Below the pieces are notes generated by a model. It worked only from the letters and a program-made list of their open reading frames with translations. It did not search any database and was not told the origin of the DNA. A DNA stretch of 64,000 nt from JAHFPN01 sp036559465. Lineage in GTDB: Bacteria; Pseudomonadota; Alphaproteobacteria; Rhizobiales; Xanthobacteraceae. The position numbers were made by a program, and so were the translations under genes. The stretch lies in the NCBI GenBank assembly GCA_036559465.1, contig DATBTC010000084.1:1-64000 (forward strand). The letters run 5' to 3'. Shown here piece by piece: positions 1-8,921 of the stretch (position 1 is the stretch's first letter; each line of letters begins with the position of its first letter).

Positions 1-1
1 C

Positions 2-580
2 AGCGACATCTACAAGATCAATCTCGGCCTGCCGAAGAATCCGATCTTCCTGTTCGAGAACGTCTTCCCTGGCGGCATCTTGATCGATCCCGAGGCACTG
101 ATCGCAGCGGTCGCCTGCGGGATGCTGGTGCTCGTGCTTGCCGTCTTTTTCCAGGTCACCCGGATCGGCCGTGCACTACGAGCCGTCGCCGACGATCACC
201 AGGCGGCGCAGTCGGTCGGCATTCCGCTCAACTACATCTGGCTGATCGTCTGGTCGGTGGCCGGCATCGTCGCGATCGTTGCCGGTATCGCGTGGGGCTC
301 AAAGCTCGGAGTGCAGTTCTCGATCGCGCTGGTGGCGCTGAAAGCTCTGCCGGTGCTCATTCTCGGCGGCTTCACTTCGATCCCCGGCGCGGTCGTGGGC
401 GGGCTCATCATCGGCGCGGGCGAAAAGCTTGCAGAGGTCATGCTGGGGCCGATCCTGATCCGGATGTTCGATCTTGCCGGCGGCGGAATCGAGAACTGGT
501 TTGCCTATGTGCTCGCGCTAGTGTTCCTGCTGGTACGGCCGCAGGGCTTGTTCGGCGAAAAAATCATCGAGCGGGTATAG
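2..580 (+). CDS. livH: Branched-chain amino-acid type ABC transporter permease (LivH family), 5' end missing
   Basis: The gene runs in from the left edge; about 192 C-terminal residues are visible, roughly two thirds of a normal LivH (about 290-300 aa). It is an inner-membrane permease of the HAAT family. Several hydrophobic segments are visible, and the stretch GRALRAVADDHQAAQSVGI is the cytoplasmic loop that LivH proteins use to contact the ATPases. The C-terminus has the usual LVRPQGLFGEK ending. The stop is 12 bases before livM, which follows on the same strand, so they are co-transcribed. The substrate cannot be read from sequence; the family covers branched-chain amino acids, amides, urea and aromatic compounds. 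Confidence 0.93.
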   Translation, partial: SDIYKINLGLPKNPIFLFENVFPGGILIDPEALIAAVACGMLVLVLAVFFQVTRIGRALRAVADDHQAAQSVGIPLNYIWLIVWSVAGIVAIVAGIAWGSKLGVQFSIALVALKALPVLILGGFTSIPGAVVGGLIIGAGEKLAEVMLGPILIRMFDLAGGGIENWFAYVLALVFLLVRPQGLFGEKIIERV

Positions 581-592
581 GGAGCCGAAGGA

Positions 593-1657
593 ATGTTCTA
601 CCGCGAGACCGGCCAGTTCAAGACCGCATACGCCAAGGACATGGCGATATTCCCGATCGCGCAGGATCGCTGGTTCGTGCTCGCGGTGATCGCGTTCGCC
701 TTCCTCGTCATTCCGCTGTTCGCGAGCAACTATCTCTACACGGAAATCCTGATCCCGGTGCTGATCCTGTCGCTCGCCGCGATCGGGCTCAACATCCTCA
801 CCGGCTATTGCGGGCAGTTGTCGCTCGGCACCGGCGGCTTCATGGCGGTGGGCGCGTATGCCGCATACAATCTCGCGCTGCGCGTGCCGGAGATGAACAT
901 TCTGGTCGTCTTCGTCTTCTCCGGACTGATGGCGACGCTCGTCGGCATCATCTTCGGGTTGCCGTCGCTGCGCATCAAGGGATTCTATCTCGCGGTGGCG
1001 ACGCTTGCCTCGCAGTTCTTCCTCGAGTGGATGTTCGCGCGGGTGAAGTGGTTCACCAACTACGCGCATTCGGGCTCGGTGGCGGTCAAGGACGTGCAGC
1101 TGTTCGGGATCGTGATCGACACGCCCGAGAAGAAGTACCTGCTGATCCTCGCGATCGTCGTCGTGCTCACGCTGGTCGCCAAGAATCTCGTGCGCGGCAG
1201 TATTGGGCGAATGTGGATGGCGATCCGCGACATGGACATTGCCGCCGAAATCCTCGGCATCCGGCCGCTCTACGCGAAGCTTTCGGCGTTCGCCGTCTCG
1301 TCGTTCTTCGTCGGGGTCGCCGGCGCGCTGTGGGCATTCTTTAGACTCGGATCCTGGGAGCCGCTCGCCTTCGACATCAACCGTTCGTTCCAGATCCTGT
1401 TCATGATCATCATCGGCGGCCTCGGTTCGATTCTCGGGTCGTTCCTAGGCGCCGCCTTCATCGTAGTTACGCCGTTGCTTCTCAATCAGCTTCCCGGGTT
1501 TCTCGGGATCAAGATGTCGACGGCGCTAATCTCGCATATCGAATTCATGGTCTTCGGCGCCATGATCGTGTTCTTCCTGATCGTCGAGCCGCACGGATTG
1601 GCGCGACTCTGGGCGATTACGAAGGAGAAGCTGCGATTGTGGCCTTACCCGTATTGA
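593..1657 (+). CDS. livM: Branched-chain amino-acid type ABC transporter permease (LivM family)
   Basis: A 354-residue inner-membrane permease, the partner of the preceding LivH-type protein. About eight to ten hydrophobic segments are visible. The LivM signature region is present (LNILTGYCGQLSLGTGGFMA at about residues 64-83), as is the ATPase-contact loop near GRMWMAIRDMDIAAEILGI. The ATG at 593 follows a GGAGCCGAAGGA Shine-Dalgarno region. It ends with the family-typical VEPHGLARLW. A gap of 110 bases separates it from the binding-protein gene, long enough for a separate promoter. The transported compound is unknown. Confidence 0.94.
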   Translation: MFYRETGQFKTAYAKDMAIFPIAQDRWFVLAVIAFAFLVIPLFASNYLYTEILIPVLILSLAAIGLNILTGYCGQLSLGTGGFMAVGAYAAYNLALRVPEMNILVVFVFSGLMATLVGIIFGLPSLRIKGFYLAVATLASQFFLEWMFARVKWFTNYAHSGSVAVKDVQLFGIVIDTPEKKYLLILAIVVVLTLVAKNLVRGSIGRMWMAIRDMDIAAEILGIRPLYAKLSAFAVSSFFVGVAGALWAFFRLGSWEPLAFDINRSFQILFMIIIGGLGSILGSFLGAAFIVVTPLLLNQLPGFLGIKMSTALISHIEFMVFGAMIVFFLIVEPHGLARLWAITKEKLRLWPYPY

Positions 1658-1767
1658 GGGGCGGCTAGGACCGTGGCAGCATCGGGCAAGGAGTGGGCAA
1701 TAGCCCTCGCCTCGCTACAACAGAATGATCCGTTGCGGAAAGCGCGGGCGTTCAAGGGAGGAAAACA

Positions 1768-3099
1768 ATGTCAAGGAAAGCAGTGATGCTCGCGCTCGCG
1801 GCGGGAATGGTGGGAACGGCGATCGCCGCGCCCGCACCCGCGCTAGCGCAAAACGAGCAGTTTATTGCGGCGCTCGTGTATCGCACGGGCCCGTATGCGC
1901 CGAATGGCGTGCCGACGGCGAACGGAATCGCCGATTACTACGCACTTCTCAACGAGCGTGATGGCGGCATCAATGGCGTAAAGCTGACGTGGGAGGAATG
2001 CGAGTTCGGATACGCCACCGACCGCGGCGTCGAATGCTATGAGCGCCTGAAGAACAAGGGACCGACCGGCACGGCCTTCATCAATCCCTATTCGACAGGC
2101 GTCACTTTCGCGCTCACGGAGAAGACGGCGGCCGACAAGATCCCGCTTCTCAGCATGGGATACGGCCGCGCCGATTCGCGCGAAGGTTCGGTATTCCCAT
2201 ACAATTTCCCTCTACTCGGGACCTACTGGACCGCTGCTGATATCTTACTGCAATTCATTTCGCAGCAGGAACGCGGCTGGGACAAGCTGAAGGGCAAAAA
2301 AATCGCGCTCGTCTATCATGACTCGCCATACGGGAAAGAGCCGATCGCGTTGCTTGAAGTGCGGGCGAAAATGCACGGCTTTGACCTGATGTTGCTTCCA
2401 GTCACTCATCCGGGTGTCGAGCAGAAGGCGACATGGCTGCAAATCCGCCAGAACCGGCCCGACTACGTACTCCTGTGGGGCTGGGGCGTGATGAACTCGA
2501 CGGCGATCAAGGAAGCGGTCGCGGTCGGCTATCCGCGCGAGAAGATGTACGGCGTGTGGTGGTCGGGCGCCGAACAGGACGTGCGTCCGGCCGAAGCGGG
2601 CGCCACGGGCTACAACGCGGCCGCGCTTCAGCACACCGCCGGGCAGTTCAAACTGCATGAAGATCTTAAGAAGTATCTTTACGACAAAGGCAAAGGGTCG
2701 GCCCCGCAATGGGCAGATACCGGTGAAGTGCTTTATGTGCGCGGTCTGGTCAATGCGATGTTGGGCACCGAGGCGATCCGCAAAGCGCAGGAGCGTTTTG
2801 GCAAAAAGCCGCTCACCGGCGAGCAGGTGCGTTGGGGTTTCGAGAATCTTGATCTCACGGCAGACCGGATCAAAGAACTCGGCTTCGAGGGCGTGCTGCG
2901 GCCGCTTAAGACCTCCTGTTCGGACCATGAGGGCACCCGCGTTGGCCGCGTGCAGACGTGGGATGGTAAGAAATGGAACATTGCGTCGGATTGGATTACG
3001 TCCGACGACTCGGTGATAGCGCCGATGGTGAGAGAGTCTGCGGCGAAATACGCGAGCGAAAAGAAGATCACGCCGCGCGACTGCTCGAAGCCGAGCTGA
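1768..3099 (+). CDS. Periplasmic substrate-binding protein of the liv-type ABC transporter
   Basis: A 443-residue secreted protein of the type I periplasmic binding fold (Peripla_BP_6 / LivK-like). Residues 1-28 form a signal peptide (two basic residues, hydrophobic core, cleavage after ALAQ). The mature part starts FIAALVYRTGPYAPNGVPTA, the usual beginning of this family. A GGAGG site sits just before the ATG at 1768. It is longer than classical LivK (about 370 aa) and carries a C-terminal stretch with two cysteines (TSCSDHEG and PRDCSKPS) that could form a disulphide. Such long members often serve aromatic-compound or amide transporters, so leucine binding should not be assumed. It lies between the permeases and livF. 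Confidence 0.9.
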   Translation: MSRKAVMLALAAGMVGTAIAAPAPALAQNEQFIAALVYRTGPYAPNGVPTANGIADYYALLNERDGGINGVKLTWEECEFGYATDRGVECYERLKNKGPTGTAFINPYSTGVTFALTEKTAADKIPLLSMGYGRADSREGSVFPYNFPLLGTYWTAADILLQFISQQERGWDKLKGKKIALVYHDSPYGKEPIALLEVRAKMHGFDLMLLPVTHPGVEQKATWLQIRQNRPDYVLLWGWGVMNSTAIKEAVAVGYPREKMYGVWWSGAEQDVRPAEAGATGYNAAALQHTAGQFKLHEDLKKYLYDKGKGSAPQWADTGEVLYVRGLVNAMLGTEAIRKAQERFGKKPLTGEQVRWGFENLDLTADRIKELGFEGVLRPLKTSCSDHEGTRVGRVQTWDGKKWNIASDWITSDDSVIAPMVRESAAKYASEKKITPRDCSKPS

Positions 3100-3122
3100 C
3101 GAACGGCAAACGACGAAACGGA

Positions 3123-3145
3123 GGAGGGGCGGTTTCCGCCCCTCC
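3123..3145 (+). terminator. GC-rich stem-loop between binding-protein gene and livF
   Basis: A perfect 10-bp stem (GGAGGGGCGG / CCGCCCCTCC) with a TTT loop lies 24 bases after the binding-protein stop and 41 bases before livF. It is not followed by a clear T-run (TTCGCTCC), so it is more likely an mRNA-stabilising or partial-termination hairpin that raises binding-protein levels over livF than a full terminator. Confidence 0.6.
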
Positions 3146-3186
3146 TTCGCTCCGGCCCCACGGCCGGCAAGTCACGGGAAAGCGAA

Positions 3187-4041
3187 GTGAACAGCTCAGC
3201 ACCCCCGACGCAGTCCGCACCCTCCGCGGCGCCGGCGAACGAGGCGATTCTCGACGTGAAGAACATCGAGGTCGTCTACGATCACGTTATTCTGGTGCTA
3301 AAGGGCGTTTCGCTCGCGGTGCCGAGAGGAGGCATCGTCGCGCTGCTGGGCGCCAACGGCGCCGGCAAGTCCACCACGCTCAAGGCCATCTCCAATCTAT
3401 TGGGTGCCGAGCGCGGCGAAGTCACCAAGGGGCACATCCTGTTCGAGGGCGAGGAGGTGCATTCACGCTCGCCGAACGATCTGGTGCGGCGCGGCTGCAT
3501 CCAGGTCATGGAGGGCCGGCGCTGTTTCGGGCATCTGACGGTCGAAGAGAATCTGCTCTCCGGCGCCTTCACGCGCACCGACGGCAAGGCTTCGATCCGC
3601 CGCGACCTCGACCTTGTTTACGGTTATTTCCCGCGCATCAAGGATCGGCGCACGGCGCTTGCGGGCTACACGTCGGGCGGCGAACAGCAGATGACGGCGG
3701 TCGGCCGCGCGTTGATGTCGCGGCCGAAAATGATCCTGCTCGATGAGCCGTCGATGGGCCTCGCGCCGCAGATCGTCGAGGAAATCTTCGAAATCGTGCA
3801 TGCGTTGAACGGCAAGGAGAAGGTTTCCTTACTGCTCGCGGAGCAGAATACGTTCATGGCGCTAAAATACGCGAGCTACGGCTATATCCTCGAGAACGGC
3901 CGCGTGGTGCTCGACGGCGAGGCCAAAACGCTACGCGAGAACGAGGACGTCAAGGAATTCTATCTCGGCGTGGCCGAGGGCAAGCGCAAATCGTTCCGCG
4001 ACGTGAAGCACTATAAGCGGCGCAAGCGCTGGCTGGCCTGA
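3187..4041 (+). CDS. livF: ABC transporter ATP-binding protein (LivF family)
   Basis: A 284-residue cytoplasmic ATPase that powers the liv-type importer. Walker A GANGAGKST is at about residues 55-63, the ABC signature TSGGEQQM at about 162-169, Walker B KMILLDEP at about 181-188, and the switch region is AEQN. The start is GTG at 3187. The first 20 residues are a low-complexity Ser/Pro/Ala extension and the C-terminus is a basic tail rich in Lys and Arg; both go beyond a standard LivF (about 235 aa). The second ATPase (LivG) is not in the window and presumably lies upstream of the left edge. A PaaK-like gene follows 16 bases later. Confidence 0.94.
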   Translation: MNSSAPPTQSAPSAAPANEAILDVKNIEVVYDHVILVLKGVSLAVPRGGIVALLGANGAGKSTTLKAISNLLGAERGEVTKGHILFEGEEVHSRSPNDLVRRGCIQVMEGRRCFGHLTVEENLLSGAFTRTDGKASIRRDLDLVYGYFPRIKDRRTALAGYTSGGEQQMTAVGRALMSRPKMILLDEPSMGLAPQIVEEIFEIVHALNGKEKVSLLLAEQNTFMALKYASYGYILENGRVVLDGEAKTLRENEDVKEFYLGVAEGKRKSFRDVKHYKRRKRWLA

Positions 4042-4057
4042 GTATCCGGGGCCACCG

Positions 4058-5284
4058 ATGGCCGATCATTACGACACCCTTGAAATCCGCGATCCGGAAG
4101 CGCGCGAACGAGATCTGCTGGCGCGGCTTCCGATGCTCGTTGCGGCCGCCTTGAACGCTCCGGGCTGGGCCAAGCATCTGAACAGCGTCGATCCGGAACT
4201 GGTGATCAGCCGCGCCGCGCTCGCCAAGCTTCCGGTGTTGCGCAAGTCCGATCTGCCCGCCTGGCAGAAGGCCGCGCCGCCCTTCGCCGGCATGCTGCCC
4301 GAAGAGCCTTCCGCCTATGGCCGGCTCTATACCTCGCCGGGCCCGATCTATGAGCCCGAGGGCACCGGGCCCGATCCCTGGCGCGTCGCGCGCGGGCTGT
4401 TCGCGGCCGGCTTCCGCAAGGGCGACATTGTCTTGAACACGTTTTCGTATCACCTCGTGCCGGGAGGGCTGATGCTGGATTCCGGCGCGCGAGCGGTCGG
4501 CTGTCCGGTGATCCCGGCCGGGCCCGGCAATACCGAGCAGCAGCTCGAAATGATCGGGCATCTGAAGCCGGTGGCCTATACCGGCACGCCGGATTTTCTG
4601 AAAATCCTGCTCGATGCGGCCGCCGCCGCCGGCAAGGATGTCTCCATGATCAAGAAGGCGGCCGTGGGCGGCGCAGCTTTCCCACCCTCGCTGCAGGCGG
4701 AGATCAAGAGCCGCGGCATCGACGCTTACCAAACCTATGCCACCGCCGATCTCGGCCTTGTCGCCTATGAAACTCCCGCGCGCGATGGCATGGTCATGAA
4801 CGAGGACGTGCTGCTCGAAATCGTTCGCCCCGGCACCGGCGATCCGGTGGCCGAGGGCGAAGTCGGCGAGGTCGTCGTCACATCGTTCGACCTGCATCAT
4901 CCCTTGCTTCGCTTGGCGCTCGGCGACCTGTCCGCGGTGCTCGCCGGCCACTCGTCCTGCGGCCGCACCAACACGCGCATCAAGGGCTGGATGGGCCGTG
5001 CCGATCAGACCGCGAAGGTAAAGGGCATGTTCGTGCGCCCGGACCAGATCGCCGAGGTCGCCAAGCGTCATCCCGAGCTGAAACGGCTTCGCCTCGTCAT
5101 CACTCGCGAGGGCGAGCAGGATGCGATGACGCTTAAGGCCGAGGCGGCCGCTGACGCGGCGCTTGGCGAGAAGGTAGGGGCGACCTTGCAGGCCATCACC
5201 AAGCTCAAGGGCAAGGTGGATTTTGTGCCGCCCGGCACGCTCCCCAATGACGGCAAGGTCATCGCCGACCAGCGGAAGCTGTAG
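4058..5284 (+). CDS. PaaK-like adenylate-forming family protein with altered P-loop
   Basis: A 408-residue cytoplasmic protein resembling phenylacetate-CoA ligase (PaaK). Matching landmarks are the middle region (AYTGTPDFLKILLDAA), the motif RLALGDLS in place of the PaaK RxxTGD, and a C-terminal lid starting IKGWMGRADQTAKVKGMFV. The phosphate-binding loop that PaaK writes as SSGTTGKPT is here YTSPGPIYEPEG, without the Gly-Thr-Thr-Gly core. ATP-dependent activation is therefore doubtful or altered. It follows livF by 16 bases and is probably co-transcribed, suggesting a link to the imported substrate, perhaps an aromatic or other carboxylic acid. The family call is good; the enzymatic activity is open. 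Confidence 0.75.
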   Translation: MADHYDTLEIRDPEARERDLLARLPMLVAAALNAPGWAKHLNSVDPELVISRAALAKLPVLRKSDLPAWQKAAPPFAGMLPEEPSAYGRLYTSPGPIYEPEGTGPDPWRVARGLFAAGFRKGDIVLNTFSYHLVPGGLMLDSGARAVGCPVIPAGPGNTEQQLEMIGHLKPVAYTGTPDFLKILLDAAAAAGKDVSMIKKAAVGGAAFPPSLQAEIKSRGIDAYQTYATADLGLVAYETPARDGMVMNEDVLLEIVRPGTGDPVAEGEVGEVVVTSFDLHHPLLRLALGDLSAVLAGHSSCGRTNTRIKGWMGRADQTAKVKGMFVRPDQIAEVAKRHPELKRLRLVITREGEQDAMTLKAEAAADAALGEKVGATLQAITKLKGKVDFVPPGTLPNDGKVIADQRKL

Positions 5285-5296
5285 TACTTGTCTTCT

Positions 5297-6286
5297 ATGT
5301 CTGGTCGTATCGGCGTCCTCCTCGTCAATCTCGGCACGCCCGACGCGACCGACTATTGGTCGATGCGGCGCTACCTGAAGGAATTTCTCTCCGACCCGCG
5401 CGTGATCGAGACCAATCGCCTGGTCTGGTGGTTCGCGTTGAATTTCGTGGTGCTCTCGATCCGGCCGCAGAAAAAAGGCCCCGACTACGACAAGATCTGG
5501 AATAGGGAGCGAAACGAGAGCCCGCTCAAGACCATCACGCGCGCGCAGGCGGAAAAACTCGCCGCGCATTTTGCGGCCGACGCGCGCATCGCCGTCGATT
5601 GGGCCATGCGCTACGGCAACCCTTCGATTCCCTCACGCCTAGACGCGCTGATCGCCCAAGGCTGCGACCGCGTCCTCGTGGTGCCGCTCTATCCGCAATA
5701 TGCTGCCGCCACCACGGCGAGCGTGACCGACAAGGTGTTCGAGGCGCTCGGCCAGATGCGCCGCCAGCCGACAGTCCGCTTCGTGCCGCCTTACTTCGAC
5801 GACCCGATCTATATCGAGGCACTCGCGTCCTCGCTCGAAATTTCGCTGGCCAAACTCTCATGGAAGCCCGACGTGATCCTTGCCTCCTATCACGGCGTAC
5901 CCAGGGCCTATGTCGAGAATGGCGATCCCTATGCCGATCAGTGCGCCGAGACCACGCGCCTGCTGCAACGTCGCCTCGGCCGCGACGGCGAGAAAATCCG
6001 CCTCGTGTACCAGTCGCGTTTCGGCCGCGCCGAGTGGCTCGGGCCCGCCACCGACGCAACCGTGCGGAAACTCGCGCAATCGGGCGTGAAAAATCTCGCC
6101 GTTGTCATGCCCGGCTTCTCCGCCGATTGCCTGGAAACGCTCGAGGAAATCGCGGTCGAAAGCAGCGATATTTTCCAGGCCGCCGGCGGCAAGAATTTTT
6201 TCGCCGTCCCCTGCCTCAACGATTCGGAGCCCGGCATGCGGGTGATCCGCAACCTGCTCACGCACGAGCTGGCCGGCTGGCTCTGA
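5297..6286 (+). CDS. hemH: Ferrochelatase
   Basis: A 329-residue enzyme that inserts Fe2+ into protoporphyrin IX, the last step of protohaem synthesis, at the membrane surface. The N-terminus GVLLVNLGTPDATDYWSMRR is the ferrochelatase start. The metal-binding histidine lies in ASYHGVPRAYVENGDPY and the catalytic acidic region in PGFSADCLETLEEI. The length is normal for bacterial HemH. The ATG at 5297 is preferred over an in-frame TTG at 5288, which would add three residues. It begins 12 bases after the PaaK-like gene; the two may be co-transcribed without a functional link. Confidence 0.96.
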   Translation: MSGRIGVLLVNLGTPDATDYWSMRRYLKEFLSDPRVIETNRLVWWFALNFVVLSIRPQKKGPDYDKIWNRERNESPLKTITRAQAEKLAAHFAADARIAVDWAMRYGNPSIPSRLDALIAQGCDRVLVVPLYPQYAAATTASVTDKVFEALGQMRRQPTVRFVPPYFDDPIYIEALASSLEISLAKLSWKPDVILASYHGVPRAYVENGDPYADQCAETTRLLQRRLGRDGEKIRLVYQSRFGRAEWLGPATDATVRKLAQSGVKNLAVVMPGFSADCLETLEEIAVESSDIFQAAGGKNFFAVPCLNDSEPGMRVIRNLLTHELAGWL

Positions 6287-6376
6287 TCATGCGTCGAGCC
6301 AGCGGGACCCTTGCCCGCGTCTGGGCGCCGGGCCATCATCCCACCCCCAAGAGTTGCGGCTCATACGGAGCTTCTG

Positions 6377-7342
6377 ATGATGACCGGCTTCACCATATTC
6401 ATTCTCGTCGTTCTTCTCGTCGTGATCGCGACGCTGTTCGCCGGCGTGAAGACCATTCCGCAGGGCTACCATTATACGGTCGAGCGTTTCCGCCGGTACA
6501 CCAAGACCCTCACGCCGGGCTTGAACTTCATCGTGCCCTACATCGACACGATCGGCGGCAAGGTCAATATGATGGAGCAGGTGATCGACGTCCCGACCCA
6601 GGAAGTCATCACCAAGGACAACGCCACGGTCGCCGTCGACGGCGTCACCTTTTATCAGGTGTTCGACGCCGCACGGGCGACCTACGAGATCACCAATCTG
6701 AGTATCGCGATCCTCAACCTCATCATGACCAATATCCGCACGGTCATGGGCTCGATGGATCTCGACCAGTTGCTTTCACACCGCGACGAAATCAACGACC
6801 GCTTGCTGAAGGTAGTCGACGCCGCCGCGTCGCCCTGGGGCATCAAGATCACGCGCGTCGAGATCAAGGACATCGTTCCGCCCGCCGATCTCGTTGCCTC
6901 GATGGGGCGCCAGATGAAGGCCGAGCGCGAAAAGCGCGCAGTCATCCTGGAGGCCGAGGGCCAACGCCAATCGGAAATCCTCCGCGCTGAGGGCCAGAAG
7001 CAGGGGCAAATCCTGCAGGCCGAGGGCCGGCGCGAGGCCGCCTTCCGCGACGCTGAGGCGCGCGAGCGGCTCGCCTCCGCCGAGGCCAAGGCCACCGACG
7101 TGCTGAGCGAAGCGGTCGCCAAGGGCCAGCCCATGGCGCTCAACTATTACATCGCCGAGAAATACGTGAAGGCGCTCGAGGCGATGGCGCACTCGCCGAA
7201 CCAGAAGGTGCTGATCCTGCCGGTGGAGGTAACAGCGATCCTCGGCTCACTCGCCGGCATCGCAGAACTGACCAAGAGCGCGTTCGGTCCCGGCGGCGGC
7301 ACGACGCCGGCGCCGACGCGCCGGCCCACCGGGCCCGGCTGA
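6377..7342 (+). CDS. SPFH/Band 7 membrane protein (QmcA/stomatin-like)
   Basis: A 321-residue protein with one N-terminal membrane segment (residues 3-23, very rich in Val, Leu and Ile), then an SPFH domain beginning with the hallmark KTIPQGYHYTVERFRRY. A long Ala/Glu/Gln/Arg-rich coiled coil follows (about residues 185-255, with repeats of the type AEGQ-Q-E-I), and the tail is Gly/Pro-rich. Such proteins form large oligomers on the membrane and often accompany FtsH or NfeD proteins. The double ATG at 6377/6380 has GGAG eight bases upstream; the open frame extends upstream without family similarity. The NfeD-type gene 27 bases downstream is the classic partner. Confidence 0.92.
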   Translation: MMTGFTIFILVVLLVVIATLFAGVKTIPQGYHYTVERFRRYTKTLTPGLNFIVPYIDTIGGKVNMMEQVIDVPTQEVITKDNATVAVDGVTFYQVFDAARATYEITNLSIAILNLIMTNIRTVMGSMDLDQLLSHRDEINDRLLKVVDAAASPWGIKITRVEIKDIVPPADLVASMGRQMKAEREKRAVILEAEGQRQSEILRAEGQKQGQILQAEGRREAAFRDAEARERLASAEAKATDVLSEAVAKGQPMALNYYIAEKYVKALEAMAHSPNQKVLILPVEVTAILGSLAGIAELTKSAFGPGGGTTPAPTRRPTGPG

Positions 7343-7369
7343 TCGGGCGGCGGGACAGGGAGCAGAGAG

Positions 7370-7813
7370 ATGAGTTACCTCCAGTCGCTCGGCGTGTGGA
7401 ACTGGTTCATCGTCGGCGGAATCCTCATCGTGCTCGAGGTATTTCTGCCCGGATCGTTCCTATTGTGGTTCGGCCTGGCCGCGATCGCGACCGGCATCGT
7501 TACGTTCGTCGTGGATTTGTCCTGGCAGTTTCAGATCTTGCTGTTTGCGGTCTTCTCGGTGGTCTCGGTCGTGATCGCGCGCCGCTTCGCGCCCAAGGCG
7601 GGGACCAGCACCGACAAGCCGTTCCTCAATCGCCGTACCGAAGGCATCATCGGCCGCGTCTTTGTGCTCGATCAGCCGATCGTCGGCGGGACGGGGCGGG
7701 TACGCATCGGCGACTCGCCATGGCTCGTCAGCGGGCCCGACTGCCCGGCCGGCACGCGCGTGCGCGTCGAAAGCGCCGACGGCAATACGCTTGTCGTTGT
7801 GCGATTGGACTGA
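7370..7813 (+). CDS. NfeD-like membrane protein (partner of the SPFH protein)
   Basis: A 147-residue short NfeD-type protein (YbbJ-like). Two or three hydrophobic segments (about residues 13-35 and 42-66) are followed by a soluble OB-fold-like domain (from about residue 80, with IGRVFVLDQPIVGGTGRVRI and ending RVESADGNTLVVVRLD). A strong GGGAGCAGAGAG site precedes the ATG. Short NfeD proteins occur beside SPFH proteins and are thought to scaffold or regulate them in membrane quality control. The stop lies six bases from the stop of the convergent kdsD gene. Confidence 0.9.
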   Translation: MSYLQSLGVWNWFIVGGILIVLEVFLPGSFLLWFGLAAIATGIVTFVVDLSWQFQILLFAVFSVVSVVIARRFAPKAGTSTDKPFLNRRTEGIIGRVFVLDQPIVGGTGRVRIGDSPWLVSGPDCPAGTRVRVESADGNTLVVVRLD

Positions 7814-7819
7814 CGCGCT

Positions 7820-8824
7820 TCAGGCGACCCCGATCCTGAGCAGATCGTGGAAGTGCACGAGCCCGACCGGCCTGCCGCCGTCGACCACGAACAGCGTCGT
7901 GATCTTCGCGGCGTTCAGCATTTCGAGCGCTTCGCCCGCCAGCTGATCGGGCCGCACCGTCTTCGGCTTCCTGGTCATCACCACATCGACCGGCGAGGCC
8001 AGCAGATCCTCGCGCATGTGTCGCCGCAAGTCGCCGTCGGTGATGATGCCGACCAGCGCGCCCGCGGCATCGGTGACGCCGACGCAGCCGAATCCCTTGG
8101 AGGTCATTTCCACGAGCGCCTCGGTCATCCGCGCACCGTGCGCGACCACCGGCACGGACTTGCCCTTATGCATCACGTCGCGCACGAAGGTGAGACTCGC
8201 GCCGAGCCGGCCGCCGGGGTGCAAATCCTTGAACTGGAGCGCGGTGAAGCCCCGGCTTTCGAATAGCGCAACCGCGAGTGCATCGCCGAGCGCAAGCTGA
8301 ATGAGCGTCGAGGTCGTCGGCGCCAGCCCCAGCGGGCAGGCTTCGCGCGCGGCCGGAAGCAATAGCGATACATCGGCGGCTCGCGCCAGCGTCGATTCCG
8401 ATTTTGCGGTGATGGCGATGAGCGCCACGCGGAAGCGCTTGGCGTAATCCAGCAAATCCTTGAGCTCGACCGTCTCGCCGGACCACGAAAGCGCGATGAT
8501 GACGTCGTCGGGCGTGATGACGCCGAGGTCGCCGTGGCTGGCTTCGCCGGGATGGACGAAATAGGCCGGCGTGCCGGTCGAGGCGAAGGTGGCGGCGATC
8601 TTGCGGCCGATATGGCCGCTTTTGCCCATGCCGGTGACGATCACGCGGCCCTTGGCGACCTTGATCTTCTCCATCGCCTCGACGAAAGCGGCGCCCAATC
8701 CGTCGCTGATGGCGCGCGACAGCGCCTGAAGGCCCTCGGCTTCGGTGGCAAGCGTGCGCAGGGCCGAGCGCACCAACTCGGACGTCGGCTCCTTCTTGAC
8801 GGCTACGCGGCCCTTGGCGGCCAT
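7820..8824 (-). CDS. kdsD: Arabinose-5-phosphate isomerase (KpsF/GutQ family)
   Basis: A 334-residue enzyme that converts ribulose-5-phosphate to arabinose-5-phosphate, the first step to Kdo of lipopolysaccharide. An N-terminal SIS sugar-phosphate isomerase domain (with GMGKSGHIGRKIAATFASTG and the metal or substrate histidine in HPGEASHGDLG) is followed by two CBS domains (from about residue 215, the second ending RPVGLVHFHDLLRIGVA). The ATG at 8824 has a GGGAGCG site; an upstream in-frame extension to 8953 is Pro-rich and unlike the family. It is divergent from the outer-membrane barrel gene, and the shared region holds two TTAACCAT boxes. Confidence 0.94.
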   Translation of the reverse strand: MAAKGRVAVKKEPTSELVRSALRTLATEAEGLQALSRAISDGLGAAFVEAMEKIKVAKGRVIVTGMGKSGHIGRKIAATFASTGTPAYFVHPGEASHGDLGVITPDDVIIALSWSGETVELKDLLDYAKRFRVALIAITAKSESTLARAADVSLLLPAAREACPLGLAPTTSTLIQLALGDALAVALFESRGFTALQFKDLHPGGRLGASLTFVRDVMHKGKSVPVVAHGARMTEALVEMTSKGFGCVGVTDAAGALVGIITDGDLRRHMREDLLASPVDVVMTRKPKTVRPDQLAGEALEMLNAAKITTLFVVDGGRPVGLVHFHDLLRIGVA

Positions 8825-8921
8825 ACAGGAACGCTCCCGGTGTGCCCTGAGCGGATTCCCTAGCACGGGCAAGGGTCCGCAGGCCACTCGAACGCCCGAA
8901 ACAGGCGGGGACAAGGGTCCG

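Noticed and set aside
3950..5569. Minus-strand open frame of 539 codons opposite the PaaK-like gene and hemH
   Set aside because: Same reason: it spans two real plus-strand genes and has no motif of its own.
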